DNA of 23,681 nt from CANIZL01 sp043788645 (GCA_043788645.1 JAYVTS010000057.1:1-23681), one strand, 5' to 3'; shown: positions 7,980-15,333, numbered from the stretch's first letter. Translations and numbers: made by a program. Notes: a model not told the origin generated them from the letters alone.

Positions 7980-10088
7980 ATGGCGCAAAAACAATCAAGG
8001 CTGACACAGCTGCTGCAGCAGGGAGACATCTGGCTCATCCTGGGGGTTTTTAGCACCGTCTTGCTCTTAATCCTGCCGATCCCCACCTACCTTCTGGATC
8101 TCCTTCTGACGGTGAGTATCGCCGTCTCATTGTTGATCCTGCTCATCATTCTCTATATTCAAGAGGCCACCGAATTTACGGGTTTTCCCTCCATCCTGCT
8201 CTTTGTCACCCTGTTTCGACTCGCCCTGAACGTAGCCTCCACCCGGTTGATCCTGCTGAACGGGAATGCGGGCCATATCATTGAAGCCTTTGGAAATTTC
8301 GTCGTTCGAGGAAATTATGTCGTCGGTATCGTTATTTTTCTCATTCTCGTCTTAATCAATTTCGTCGTCATCACCAAGGGCGCCGGACGTATCGCCGAAG
8401 TGGCGGCCCGCTTTACCTTGGATGCCATGCCGGGCAAACAGATGGCGATTGACGCTGAACTTAGCGCGGGCGTCATCACCGAGGAACAAGCCCGGACTCG
8501 CCGCCGCAAAGTGGAACAAGAGGCGGATTTCTATGGGGCGATGGATGGTGCCAGCAAGTTCGTACGCGGCGACGCCATCGCCGCGTTGCTCATTACCGTG
8601 ATCAATGTCCTCGGTGGATTCGCCATCGGAATCAGCCAGAGGGGAATGAGCGTCACCGAATCGCTTCAACACTATACGCTCCTCTCCATCGGCGATGGAC
8701 TCGTATCGCAAATTCCTGCGCTCATTACCTCCATGGCGGCCGGTATGTTGGTGACGCGAGCCGCCGCCAAGAACAGCCTGGGAAAGGAACTCACCCGCCA
8801 ACTTCTCCTCTATCCCCGTGCGCTCATGATCCTGAGCGCAATGCTTTTCGTATTCGCAATTGTTCCGGGACTGCCCACCTTGCCATTCCTTATTTTAAGC
8901 GGAATCACCGGATACATCGGCTATCACTTAAACAAGGTCGGAGTCACGGCGGTCACCCCCGCTGCCGCTGGACCAGATGGAAAAGGCAAAGACAACAAGG
9001 CCGGTGCGACGGGAGCATCCACCTCAGGGAGCGGCGAAAAGCTCGAATCTCTGCTAGGCCTTGACGCACTTCAAATTGAATTGGGTTATGGACTCGTCAG
9101 CCTGGCCGATGGGCGCAAAGGTGGCGACCTCCTGGAACGGGTCACCGGTGTACGTCGAACCTTTACTCAAGAGCTGGGGATCGTGATTCCCCCCATCCGG
9201 TTGCGAGATAATCTCCAACTAGGCGCGAATGACTATCGCTTTGTTTTAAGGGGAAATCCGATTGCTCAGGGGACGCTCATGCCCGGGTATTGGCTGGCGA
9301 TGAACGCAACCAATAGTCGCATCGCCCTTAAAGGGATTCCCACCACTGAACCCGTTTTTCAACTGCCCGCCACCTGGATTACGGAAATGGAACGGAAAAA
9401 TGCAGAGATTGGTGGGCACACGGTCGTCGATGCCCAATCGGTACTGGTGACTCACCTCTCAGAAACGGTGAAGCGCCGATGTCACGAGATTCTAAGTCGC
9501 CAAGACGTTCAGGTCCTGCTCGATAACTTGAAGCAAACTCATCCCACTGTTGTAAATGAGTTGATTCCGACGCAATTGACCGTAGGCCAGGTTCAGCGCG
9601 TGCTCCAAAATCTGCTTGCCGAAGGAATATCTATCCGGAATCTGGCCGGAATTCTGGAGAAACTGAGCGATCATGCGGGAGCCACCAAGAATCCGGATGA
9701 ACTCTCCGAATACGCTCGCCGAGGACTCGGAGCCCAAATCATTAAACCTTACCAATCCGAAACGGGGGCGGTCCGTGCCATTACTCTCGACCCCAAGTTG
9801 GAGCAACAGATCGCTCAGGGTCTTCGACCGTCGCCTACCGAGATCGCCCTCATGCTCGAGCCCAGACTAGCGCGACATATCGTGGATACTCTGTCCAAAT
9901 ATGTTCAACAACTGCTGGCAGCGGGGCATCCGCCCCTAGTCCTCTGTGCCCCGCCCATTCGGCTCGCTTTTCGTCGTTTTTTTGAAACCACGTTTTCTGA
10001 TCTAGCCGTCCTCTCGTATAACGAAGTTCCGGCCCGAGTAGAGATCCAAAGCGCGGCGATGCTCGCCAGCCTCGATGCCGCCTCCTAA
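7980..10088 (+). CDS. flhA: Flagellar export platform protein FlhA
   Basis: FlhA forms the nonameric export ring that receives substrates and uses the proton-motive force. It is 702 aa, normal for the family. The N-terminal half (about 20-325) has eight predicted membrane helices. The FHIPEP family signature is intact at about residues 140-160 (EVAARFTLDAMPGKQMAIDA), preceded by LFRLALNVASTRLIL. A Gly/Ser/Lys-rich linker at ~328-358 leads to the cytoplasmic domain, which contains LGLDALQIELGYGLVSLAD, GIVIPPIRLRDNL and AEGISIRNLAGILEKLSDHA. Upstream of the ATG there is no strong Shine-Dalgarno sequence. Confidence 0.98.
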   Translation: MAQKQSRLTQLLQQGDIWLILGVFSTVLLLILPIPTYLLDLLLTVSIAVSLLILLIILYIQEATEFTGFPSILLFVTLFRLALNVASTRLILLNGNAGHIIEAFGNFVVRGNYVVGIVIFLILVLINFVVITKGAGRIAEVAARFTLDAMPGKQMAIDAELSAGVITEEQARTRRRKVEQEADFYGAMDGASKFVRGDAIAALLITVINVLGGFAIGISQRGMSVTESLQHYTLLSIGDGLVSQIPALITSMAAGMLVTRAAAKNSLGKELTRQLLLYPRALMILSAMLFVFAIVPGLPTLPFLILSGITGYIGYHLNKVGVTAVTPAAAGPDGKGKDNKAGATGASTSGSGEKLESLLGLDALQIELGYGLVSLADGRKGGDLLERVTGVRRTFTQELGIVIPPIRLRDNLQLGANDYRFVLRGNPIAQGTLMPGYWLAMNATNSRIALKGIPTTEPVFQLPATWITEMERKNAEIGGHTVVDAQSVLVTHLSETVKRRCHEILSRQDVQVLLDNLKQTHPTVVNELIPTQLTVGQVQRVLQNLLAEGISIRNLAGILEKLSDHAGATKNPDELSEYARRGLGAQIIKPYQSETGAVRAITLDPKLEQQIAQGLRPSPTEIALMLEPRLARHIVDTLSKYVQQLLAAGHPPLVLCAPPIRLAFRRFFETTFSDLAVLSYNEVPARVEIQSAAMLASLDAAS

Positions 10089-10140
10089 TTTCAATTGGCT
10101 ATCAAGAGGTTCGAGAGGCGTGCCTTCAAAGTAGGCGCCC

Positions 10141-10157
10141 TGGGCTAAACCTTTGCA
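10141..10157 (+). promoter_or_regulatory. Weak sigma-54-like element upstream of flhF
   Basis: TGGGCTAAACCTTTGCA has GG and GC exactly 10 nt apart and a full TTTGCA -12 box, but the -24 box matches only GGC. About 9 of 13 defined consensus bases fit. A start site near 10168 would leave a short leader before flhF at 10182. Confidence 0.3.
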
Positions 10158-10181
10158 AATCCTTCAGCGAGCCGTTTTACT

Positions 10182-11279
10182 ATGCAAATTTACACGTTCC
10201 TCGCCGAATCCGCGGCCGACGCAATTACTCAGATTCGATCACAACTTGGCCCAACAGCCGTCGTCGTGAACGTACGGCGACGCACCGGCGATGGATTTTC
10301 GCGACTCTGGCAGAAATCGCGTATTGAGGTCCTGGCATACGTTCCTGAATCAGTCCCCGCCCCGCCCCCTGTCCCCGCTGACCACCTCAGTGAGCTCCGC
10401 GATAAATTAGCGGTCATCGAACAGCAAATCTCTACGCAACGGGAAGCTCCGAACTCTTTAATGGAAAGGCCGAGTTTGCTCGGACCCCACGTTACCCCTC
10501 GCTCCACCACTCCTGGCCCCGGCCAATGGCGCATGGGAGTCCTTCTGGAGAACAGTGGGCTCCTACCGATTCATGCCCAACGAGTCGTCGAAGAGTTGCG
10601 TTCTCGACATGGCGATACACCGCCGCCCGAGGGATTGAGCCGGGAACTAGAGTTAGCGGGCCAAGTGCTAACCGAATTCTGGGAGCGCAAGCCACTGCGG
10701 AAACCAGCCCCAATAGAAACTCATATCCTCATTGGTGCCGCCGGGGTTGGAAAAACGACCTGTATTTGCAAATGGCTCGCTGAAGAGGTTCTCCTTAAAA
10801 ATCGACGAGCAGCCGTCTGGCGGCTCGATAGCCGGGTGGCTAACACCGCCGAGGTACTCAGTGTCTATTGCGATATTTTGGGAGTTCCCGTCAATCGCCT
10901 GGCGAGCGACGGAGCGGGAACCGCCGCGACGGATATACGCTTTATTGATCTTCCGGGTGTCAATTGGAACAAAGCGGACGAGCTCAAGGACTTCGGTACA
11001 CTGCTCAGTACTCTGCCAGAGGCGCAGCTCCATTTAGTGGTGAACGGTGCCTATGAAACGCCCCATTTGTTGGCCCAGGCACGGGTCTTCGACTCCCTGC
11101 CGATCAGTGACATCATTGTGACTCATCTCGATGAAGAGGCAAGATGGGGCAAGCTTTGGAACCTCGTGCTCGGCACAAAATATTCCCTGCGATACCTCAG
11201 CGTAGGGCAAAATATTCCTGGCGACCTCACGCCGGGAACTCCTCAAAAATTACTTCAGAGGCAATTTTCTCATAAATAG
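10182..11279 (+). CDS. flhF: Flagellar SRP-type GTPase FlhF, divergent
   Basis: FlhF is an SRP-family GTPase that sets flagellar position and number, usually with the MinD-like FlhG. It is 365 aa. The N-terminal block MQIYTFLAESAADAITQIRS and LGPTAVVVNVRRR is typical of FlhF. The P-loop GAAGVGKTT lies at 185-193, and the G2-like element DSR at 216-218. The G3 position reads DLPG (256-259) instead of DTAGR, and the G4 position reads THLD (314-317) instead of TKLD, so guanine recognition and hydrolysis may be altered. No flhG follows. The start context is ttactATG with no Shine-Dalgarno sequence. Confidence 0.9.
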   Translation: MQIYTFLAESAADAITQIRSQLGPTAVVVNVRRRTGDGFSRLWQKSRIEVLAYVPESVPAPPPVPADHLSELRDKLAVIEQQISTQREAPNSLMERPSLLGPHVTPRSTTPGPGQWRMGVLLENSGLLPIHAQRVVEELRSRHGDTPPPEGLSRELELAGQVLTEFWERKPLRKPAPIETHILIGAAGVGKTTCICKWLAEEVLLKNRRAAVWRLDSRVANTAEVLSVYCDILGVPVNRLASDGAGTAATDIRFIDLPGVNWNKADELKDFGTLLSTLPEAQLHLVVNGAYETPHLLAQARVFDSLPISDIIVTHLDEEARWGKLWNLVLGTKYSLRYLSVGQNIPGDLTPGTPQKLLQRQFSHK

Positions 11280-11281
11280 CA

Positions 11282-11311
11282 TGCGGAATCGATCCTTTTG
11301 AATATTCCGCA
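11282..11311. other. 8-bp inverted repeat between flhF and the 87-aa gene
   Basis: TGCGGAAT (11282-11289) pairs perfectly with ATTCCGCA (11304-11311) across a 14-nt loop, starting 3 nt after the flhF stop. There is no T-tract downstream, so it is a poor intrinsic terminator. It lies just upstream of a sigma-54-like element and could be a regulator site or an RNA processing or stability hairpin. Confidence 0.4.
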
Positions 11312-11315
11312 GTAG

Positions 11316-11332
11316 TTGGCAGACGGACTGCT
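11316..11332 (+). promoter_or_regulatory. Sigma-54-like promoter ahead of the fliA unit
   Basis: TTGGCAGACGGACTGCT has the invariant GG (11318-11319) and GC (11330-11331) 10 nt apart, and matches about 10 of 13 defined bases of the -24/-12 consensus. A start near 11343 would give a 16-nt leader containing AGGA 8 nt before the ATG at 11359. The position fits a promoter for the 87-aa gene, fliA, motA and motB. Confidence 0.42.
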
Positions 11333-11358
11333 CTACCCTAACGAAATAGGATTCAACA

Positions 11359-11622
11359 ATGAAGAAAGTAATGATCGCTGGAGGGCTGCTGGGGTTTTTG
11401 ATCGGTGTCACCTTTGGCCTGGTTCAAGGGAGTGCCTGGCCATCCATCCTGTGGCGCGCATCGGTGGCAACTCTCGTGGCTGGAATGCTCATGCGTTGGT
11501 GGGGAAATTTTCTCGTGGCCAGTCTCCAGGCTTCTCATATCGAGCGAATCACCGCCTCCGCCGCTCTCTCACCCTCCCCGGCCCCCGCTATTCAGAGTCT
11601 CAAACGTTCCGTCAAACACTAA
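11359..11622 (+). CDS. Uncharacterised 87-aa two-helix membrane protein
   Basis: I do not recognise this family. The start is supported by AGGA 8 nt upstream, one of the better ribosome-binding sites here. Two hydrophobic segments are visible, at about residues 4-24 (VMIAGGLLGFLIGVTFGLVQ) and 28-52 (ending MRWWGNFLV), with a short basic or polar loop at each end and a Ser/Pro/Ala-rich tail with a basic C-terminus (SLKRSVKH). It lies between flhF and fliA, 6 nt ahead of fliA, where many bacteria have flhG. It has no ATPase motif and so is not FlhG. A role in flagellar placement or in regulating FliA is possible but unproven. Confidence 0.75.
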   Translation: MKKVMIAGGLLGFLIGVTFGLVQGSAWPSILWRASVATLVAGMLMRWWGNFLVASLQASHIERITASAALSPSPAPAIQSLKRSVKH

Positions 11623-11628
11623 ACCGCT

Positions 11629-12438
11629 ATGGCTCTCTATCTCGAAAACGAATTCGTCGTCACTGATCGGCAGCGCCAACAAATGGAATTGGCTCGGTGC
11701 TATCACCAGGTAATTCCCGGAAGTGAGGCTGAAGAGAGGTTGGTCGAACAATACATGCCTCTCGTTAAGACGGTGGTGGGAAGATTGGCAATTAATCTCC
11801 CGTCCCATGTGGATACGGAGGCGCTTCACAGTGCCGGACTGGTGGGCCTTCTCAACGCCGTCCGCAAATACGATCCGCAAGCCGGCAGCTCCTTTGAATC
11901 CTATGTTCGAGTCCGAATCCGCGGGGCCGCCTTTGATGAGTTGCGCAAACTCGATTGGGTGCCCCGTTCCGTTCACGACAAAGCCCGCCGTGTACAAGTC
12001 GCGATTCAATCCTTGGAACAAAGTACGGGCGCACTTCCTTCCAATGCTGCGGTGGCCGCGGCGATGAAACTTTCGCTAGCCGAATATGAGACACTGTTGG
12101 ACGAGATTAAGCCCGCGGCTTTCATCAGCCTCGATGTAGCCCAGGGCGAGGATATGGATGACTGTAGTCGGCATGAAAGCATTGCTGATGAATCACAAGA
12201 AGACCCTTCGGAATCAGCGTCCCATCGCGAACTAACCCGGGTGATTGCAAGTCGAATCGAAAAACTTCCCGAGATGCAACGAAAAGTTTTGGCACTCTAT
12301 TATTTTGAAGACCTTCGCCTTCGCGAGATCGCCGAGGTATTTGGAGTCACCGAATCCCGGATCTGCCAGATTCATACCCAGGCCATCATGGCAATTAAGG
12401 CCTACCTGCGAAAGCGCGGCGCTCTGGGCGACGAATAG
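11629..12438 (+). CDS. fliA: Flagellar RNA polymerase sigma-28 factor FliA
   Basis: FliA directs transcription of late flagellar genes (filament, chemotaxis, often stator). It is 269 aa. Region 2 covers about residues 37-125: LVEQYMPLVKTVVGRLA, SAGLVGLLNAVRKYDP, FESYVRVRIRGAAFDELRKL and the characteristic DWVPRSVHDKARRV. Region 3 follows (SLEQSTGALPSNAAVAAAMK), and region 4 at ~205-262 has LPEMQRKVLALYYFEDLRLR with the helix-turn-helix IAEVFGVTESRICQIHTQAI. No flgM anti-sigma gene is visible in the window, so its checkpoint partner is elsewhere or absent. The start context is cgctATG. Confidence 0.95.
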   Translation: MALYLENEFVVTDRQRQQMELARCYHQVIPGSEAEERLVEQYMPLVKTVVGRLAINLPSHVDTEALHSAGLVGLLNAVRKYDPQAGSSFESYVRVRIRGAAFDELRKLDWVPRSVHDKARRVQVAIQSLEQSTGALPSNAAVAAAMKLSLAEYETLLDEIKPAAFISLDVAQGEDMDDCSRHESIADESQEDPSESASHRELTRVIASRIEKLPEMQRKVLALYYFEDLRLREIAEVFGVTESRICQIHTQAIMAIKAYLRKRGALGDE

Positions 12439-12456
12439 ACGGTTAGGCCTGCTCAC

Positions 12457-13326
12457 ATGATCGTTATCATCGGTGCCATTATCGTCCTAGCCTCCGTTTT
12501 AGGTGGGTTTATGATGGCTGGCGGGCAGCCCAAGGCACTTTGGCAGTCCTCCGAGTTTGTGGTCATCTGCGGCGCAGCCCTGGGCGCCTTGGTGATCATG
12601 GCACCCAAACAAGTCCTGATCGATCTCATCAAACAGATCATCGGGTCCTTAAAGGGATCCCCGTATAGTCGGGCGGCCTACGAGGAGTTGTTTAAGGCCA
12701 TGTACGAACTCTTCATGTTGGGGCGCCGAAACGGAATGATCGCCCTCGAAGAACACGTTACGAACCCTTCCGCAAGCAGTGTGCTTTCCAAGTATCCTGG
12801 GTTCCTAAATAACCATCATGCCGTGGAACTGCTCTGCGGAGCCTTGCGCCCGATCATTGATGGTAAAGTCAAGCCGGACCAGCTAAAAACACTGCTTGAG
12901 ATCGAACTCGATACCATGGAAGGGGAACACCACAAGCCGGTCGATGTCTTAACCAAAACGGCCGATGCCATGCCGGGTTTCGGCATCGTGGCGGCCGTGC
13001 TCGGCATTGTGATTACGATGGGTTCGATTGCTGGCCCCATTGAAGAAATCGGTCACCACGTTGCCGCCGCGCTGGTGGGAACCTTTTTGGGGATTCTTAT
13101 TTCATACGGCTTTCTGAATCCACTCGCTGTGAACATGGGCTTTGTTGGGCAGGCAGAAATGGCCTACGCACGGAGTATTTCCGCCGCCGTGATTAGCTTT
13201 GCCAGCGGTATGGCTCCCGTCATGGCCATCGAAGTAGCAAGGCGCGGGTTGAGCAACGACGTCAAACCGTCCGCCAGCGAACTCGAGGCCGTCCTGAAGA
13301 GCGTCTCCACCCCGGCGAAGGCTTAA
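12457..13326 (+). CDS. motA: Flagellar stator protein MotA
   Basis: MotA is the five-copy ring subunit of the stator that transmits torque to FliG. It is 289 aa and resembles the proton-driven E. coli type, with the N-terminal helix IIVLASVLGGFMMAGG, the second helix VVICGAALGALVIMAP, a large cytoplasmic loop (YELFMLGRRNGMIALEEHV, LLCGALRPIIDGKV) and two C-terminal helices. The pore block DAMPGFGIVAAVLGIVITMG, with the conserved proline and glycines, and VAAALVGTFLGILISYGFLN are intact. It begins 18 nt after fliA and precedes motB. Confidence 0.96.
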   Translation: MIVIIGAIIVLASVLGGFMMAGGQPKALWQSSEFVVICGAALGALVIMAPKQVLIDLIKQIIGSLKGSPYSRAAYEELFKAMYELFMLGRRNGMIALEEHVTNPSASSVLSKYPGFLNNHHAVELLCGALRPIIDGKVKPDQLKTLLEIELDTMEGEHHKPVDVLTKTADAMPGFGIVAAVLGIVITMGSIAGPIEEIGHHVAAALVGTFLGILISYGFLNPLAVNMGFVGQAEMAYARSISAAVISFASGMAPVMAIEVARRGLSNDVKPSASELEAVLKSVSTPAKA

Positions 13327-13351
13327 TGCCCGCCCGAGAGAAAGTCGAACC

Positions 13352-14068
13352 GTGGCCGGCAAACAAAAACACGCACATCACGGTGGCGCTTGGAAAGTCG
13401 CCTATGCCGACTTTGTCACGGCCATGATGGCCCTGTTCCTCGTCTTGTGGCTCTCGTCTCAGGACCAGAAAATCAAAGAGGCCATTCAACGCTCCTTTCG
13501 CAATCCACCCCATCCGCTGGCAAATGGCAACTCCGGCATTCTCGCCTCCGACGAAAAGAACCTGCCTAACGCGAAAGGTGCGGTTGAACTCAACCTGCTT
13601 CGTAGAGTCGCCCAGGACCTCACTCATGCATCACCCTCAGGTCCGGACACTCCCGACAGTGAAATTTTTAAGATGGAGCTGCTGGCCGATGGCGTTCGGG
13701 TAAATATCTTTGATCGGTCTCGCCGCCCCGTCTTCGCTCCGGATACCGCGGAATTCACCAAGTATGGCGAATGGGTTCTGACCACGTTGGCGTGGAATTT
13801 AGCAAGACTTTCCGGGTCCTTCCAGGTCGAGGTTGAAGGACACACGGAAGCCGGACACGTTGCTCGAAATGAGGACTATGGAAACTGGGAGTTGTCGACA
13901 GACCGGGCCAATTCAGCGCGCCGGAAATTGCTCGAACACGGCATGCCAGCCTTCCAAATTCGTCAGGTTGCTGGATTTGCCGACGTGGCTCCGATGGCAG
14001 ATTTAGATCCGAGAGACGAGGCAAATCGACGGGTGACGGTGTTGCTTAAAATTAATCCGCCCCGGTAA
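13352..14068 (+). CDS. motB: Flagellar stator protein MotB
   Basis: MotB carries the ion-binding Asp and anchors the stator to peptidoglycan. It is 238 aa from a GTG start at 13352, the only start that includes the full N-terminus. The membrane helix holds WKVAYADFVTAMMALFLVLW with the critical Asp at residue 20. The OmpA-like peptidoglycan-binding domain (about 110-236) shows VEVEGHTEAG, NWELSTDRANSARRKL and DEANRRVTVLL. E. coli MotB is ~308 aa, so the plug/linker region is shorter here. The helix resembles H+-type MotB rather than Na+-type PomB. Confidence 0.95.
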   Translation: MAGKQKHAHHGGAWKVAYADFVTAMMALFLVLWLSSQDQKIKEAIQRSFRNPPHPLANGNSGILASDEKNLPNAKGAVELNLLRRVAQDLTHASPSGPDTPDSEIFKMELLADGVRVNIFDRSRRPVFAPDTAEFTKYGEWVLTTLAWNLARLSGSFQVEVEGHTEAGHVARNEDYGNWELSTDRANSARRKLLEHGMPAFQIRQVAGFADVAPMADLDPRDEANRRVTVLLKINPPR

Positions 14069-14082
14069 ACCCAATAGGTATT

Positions 14083-14391
14083 GTGTCTTCCAAATTCGTG
14101 CCGTATCTCGCCGCAGTGGCTGCGAATCGAAGTGCCATCCAACGAGCAGCCCAAGCGGGAAGCTCGGGTTTATCGGATTTCAAGCCCATCGGCGAGTCCA
14201 TGCCGCGCCGCGAGCTGGCCTCCGGAACAGTGCCGGTTATTAATAACTCCACGAATAGCCATTCATCCACTTGTTTGTCGGCTGCTGGCATCGCTCCAAA
14301 AATCACCGTGCATCGCGACGGAGATCGGATTGATCAAATCCGCATCGAATGTGGTTGCGGAGAGATGATTGAGCTCGTTTGTTCCTATTAG
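14083..14391 (+). CDS. Uncharacterised 102-aa protein with C-terminal CxC-x7-C motif
   Basis: GTG start 14 nt after motB, so it is probably co-transcribed with the stator genes. I cannot assign a named family. Residues 1-70 are polar and low in conserved-looking features. The last ~30 residues form a compact unit, PKITVHRDGDRIDQIRIE followed by C90, C92 and C100 in CGCG-EMIELVC-SY. The alternating hydrophobic pattern suggests a small beta-hairpin unit, and the cysteines could bind metal, with C64 as a possible fourth ligand. Its fixed place between motB and flgF suggests a flagellar accessory role. No signal peptide or membrane segment is seen. Confidence 0.75.
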   Translation: MSSKFVPYLAAVAANRSAIQRAAQAGSSGLSDFKPIGESMPRRELASGTVPVINNSTNSHSSTCLSAAGIAPKITVHRDGDRIDQIRIECGCGEMIELVCSY

Positions 14392-14431
14392 ACTCGACGG
14401 GGTATTCCGACCTATTATTAAGGGCGGCGCT

Positions 14432-14444
14432 TCTTTCGGAAAGA
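14432..14444. promoter_or_regulatory. Dyad upstream of the flgF promoter, possible activator site
   Basis: TCTTTC-G-GAAAGA is a perfect 6+6 bp inverted repeat centred about 137 bp before the predicted sigma-54 start site at ~14575. That distance suits an enhancer-binding protein, but a single dyad of this size can be chance. Confidence 0.25.
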
Positions 14445-14547
14445 CTCAGCCGGGAAGAAAGTGCAGGTCCGGCCCAATTCTACAGGGCAGTTTTTTCCAG
14501 AAATCAACCCGCGATGATGGATTGGCTGGAAAAGTGAAGTTTCGCTA

Positions 14548-14564
14548 TTGGCATGGGCCTTGCT
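14548..14564 (+). promoter_or_regulatory. Sigma-54 (-24/-12) promoter ahead of flgF
   Basis: TTGGCATGGGCCTTGCT matches the consensus YTGGCACG-N4-TTGCW at 12 of 13 defined bases, with GG and GC separated by exactly 10 nt. It ends a 191-nt gap, the longest within the flagellar cluster, and faces flgF. The predicted start, about 12 nt beyond the GC, is near 14575, giving a very short leader before the GTG at 14583. Confidence 0.6.
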
Positions 14565-14582
14565 TTGAAAGGGATTGTGAAC

Positions 14583-15320
14583 GTGAGTTTATACCAAGCC
14601 GCCGCCGCTCTAGGGGCCAATGCACGTTGGCAAGAGGCGATCTCTGGCAACCTCGCGGCTAGTTCTATTCCGGGCTATAAGAAACAGCAAATCTCCTTTG
14701 ATGCCGTTCAGGCAGGCGTGATGGATCAAAGCGGGCTCCAGCGCAATCTACTTTCCCTGCCGCGAGCAGTCGTCGGAACCAGTTTTGCCCCCGGCGAAAT
14801 GAAGGCAACGGGGGTTCCAACAGATGCCGCAATCGAGGGGCGCGGATTTTTCGAGGTTCAACTTCCCAACGGTTCGTCCGGTTACACTCGGGACGGTCAG
14901 TTTGATACCAATGCGGAAGGACAACTCGTCACGAAACAAGGCTATCCAGTGGTCGGCGACTCCGGTCCAATTCAGTTAGACAAAAATCACGGTGGCGATC
15001 TCTCAATTTCTGGGAATGGTGAGGTGAGTCAGGGAAGTCTCCATAAGGGCAAATTGAAGGTCGTAGATTTCAATGATCTCAATCTCCTCACTTCCACGAG
15101 CAGTGGCTATTTTATCGCCCAAGATCGAAGCCTGATCCCCAACGAGGTCCGCGAACCCGCGATCCGCCAAGGCGTTCTCGAAGGCGCCAATACCTCAGGA
15201 GTTGCCGAGATGGCGAATCTCATCGGCGTCATGCGCGCTTACGAGGCCAATCAACGCATTGTGCAGGTTCAAGACGAACGCATGGGTCGGACCATCACTG
15301 AACTCGGAAACACCAACTAA
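14583..15320 (+). CDS. flgF: Flagellar proximal rod protein FlgF
   Basis: FlgF is a rod subunit joining FlgB/C to the distal rod. I choose the GTG at 14583 (245 aa): AAAGGG lies 9 nt upstream and the protein then starts VSLYQAAAALGANARWQE, close to the usual FlgF/G N-terminus. An in-frame ATG at 14553 adds 10 residues with no family match and lies inside the predicted sigma-54 promoter. Typical blocks are ISGNLAASSIPGYKK, IEGRGFFEVQLPNGSSGYTR, DGQFDTNAEGQLVTKQGYPV and the C-terminal VLEGANTSGVAEMANLIGVM-RAYEANQRI. FlgF rather than FlgG because flgG follows immediately. Confidence 0.9.
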   Translation: MSLYQAAAALGANARWQEAISGNLAASSIPGYKKQQISFDAVQAGVMDQSGLQRNLLSLPRAVVGTSFAPGEMKATGVPTDAAIEGRGFFEVQLPNGSSGYTRDGQFDTNAEGQLVTKQGYPVVGDSGPIQLDKNHGGDLSISGNGEVSQGSLHKGKLKVVDFNDLNLLTSTSSGYFIAQDRSLIPNEVREPAIRQGVLEGANTSGVAEMANLIGVMRAYEANQRIVQVQDERMGRTITELGNTN

Positions 15321-15333
15321 ACGCTCATCGACT

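Noticed and set aside
10150..10181. Possible sigma-28 promoter (TAAA with GCCG) before flhF
   Set aside because: The spacing between TAAA and GCCG is about 21 nt instead of 15, and the -10 box does not read GCCGATAA.
14392..14547. Possible extra small gene between the 102-aa gene and flgF
   Set aside because: No frame with a credible start, ribosome-binding site or coding character was found; the region is better read as regulatory.
15202..15333. Upstream extension of flgG
   Set aside because: It overlaps flgF, and the canonical FlgG N-terminus begins exactly at 15334.
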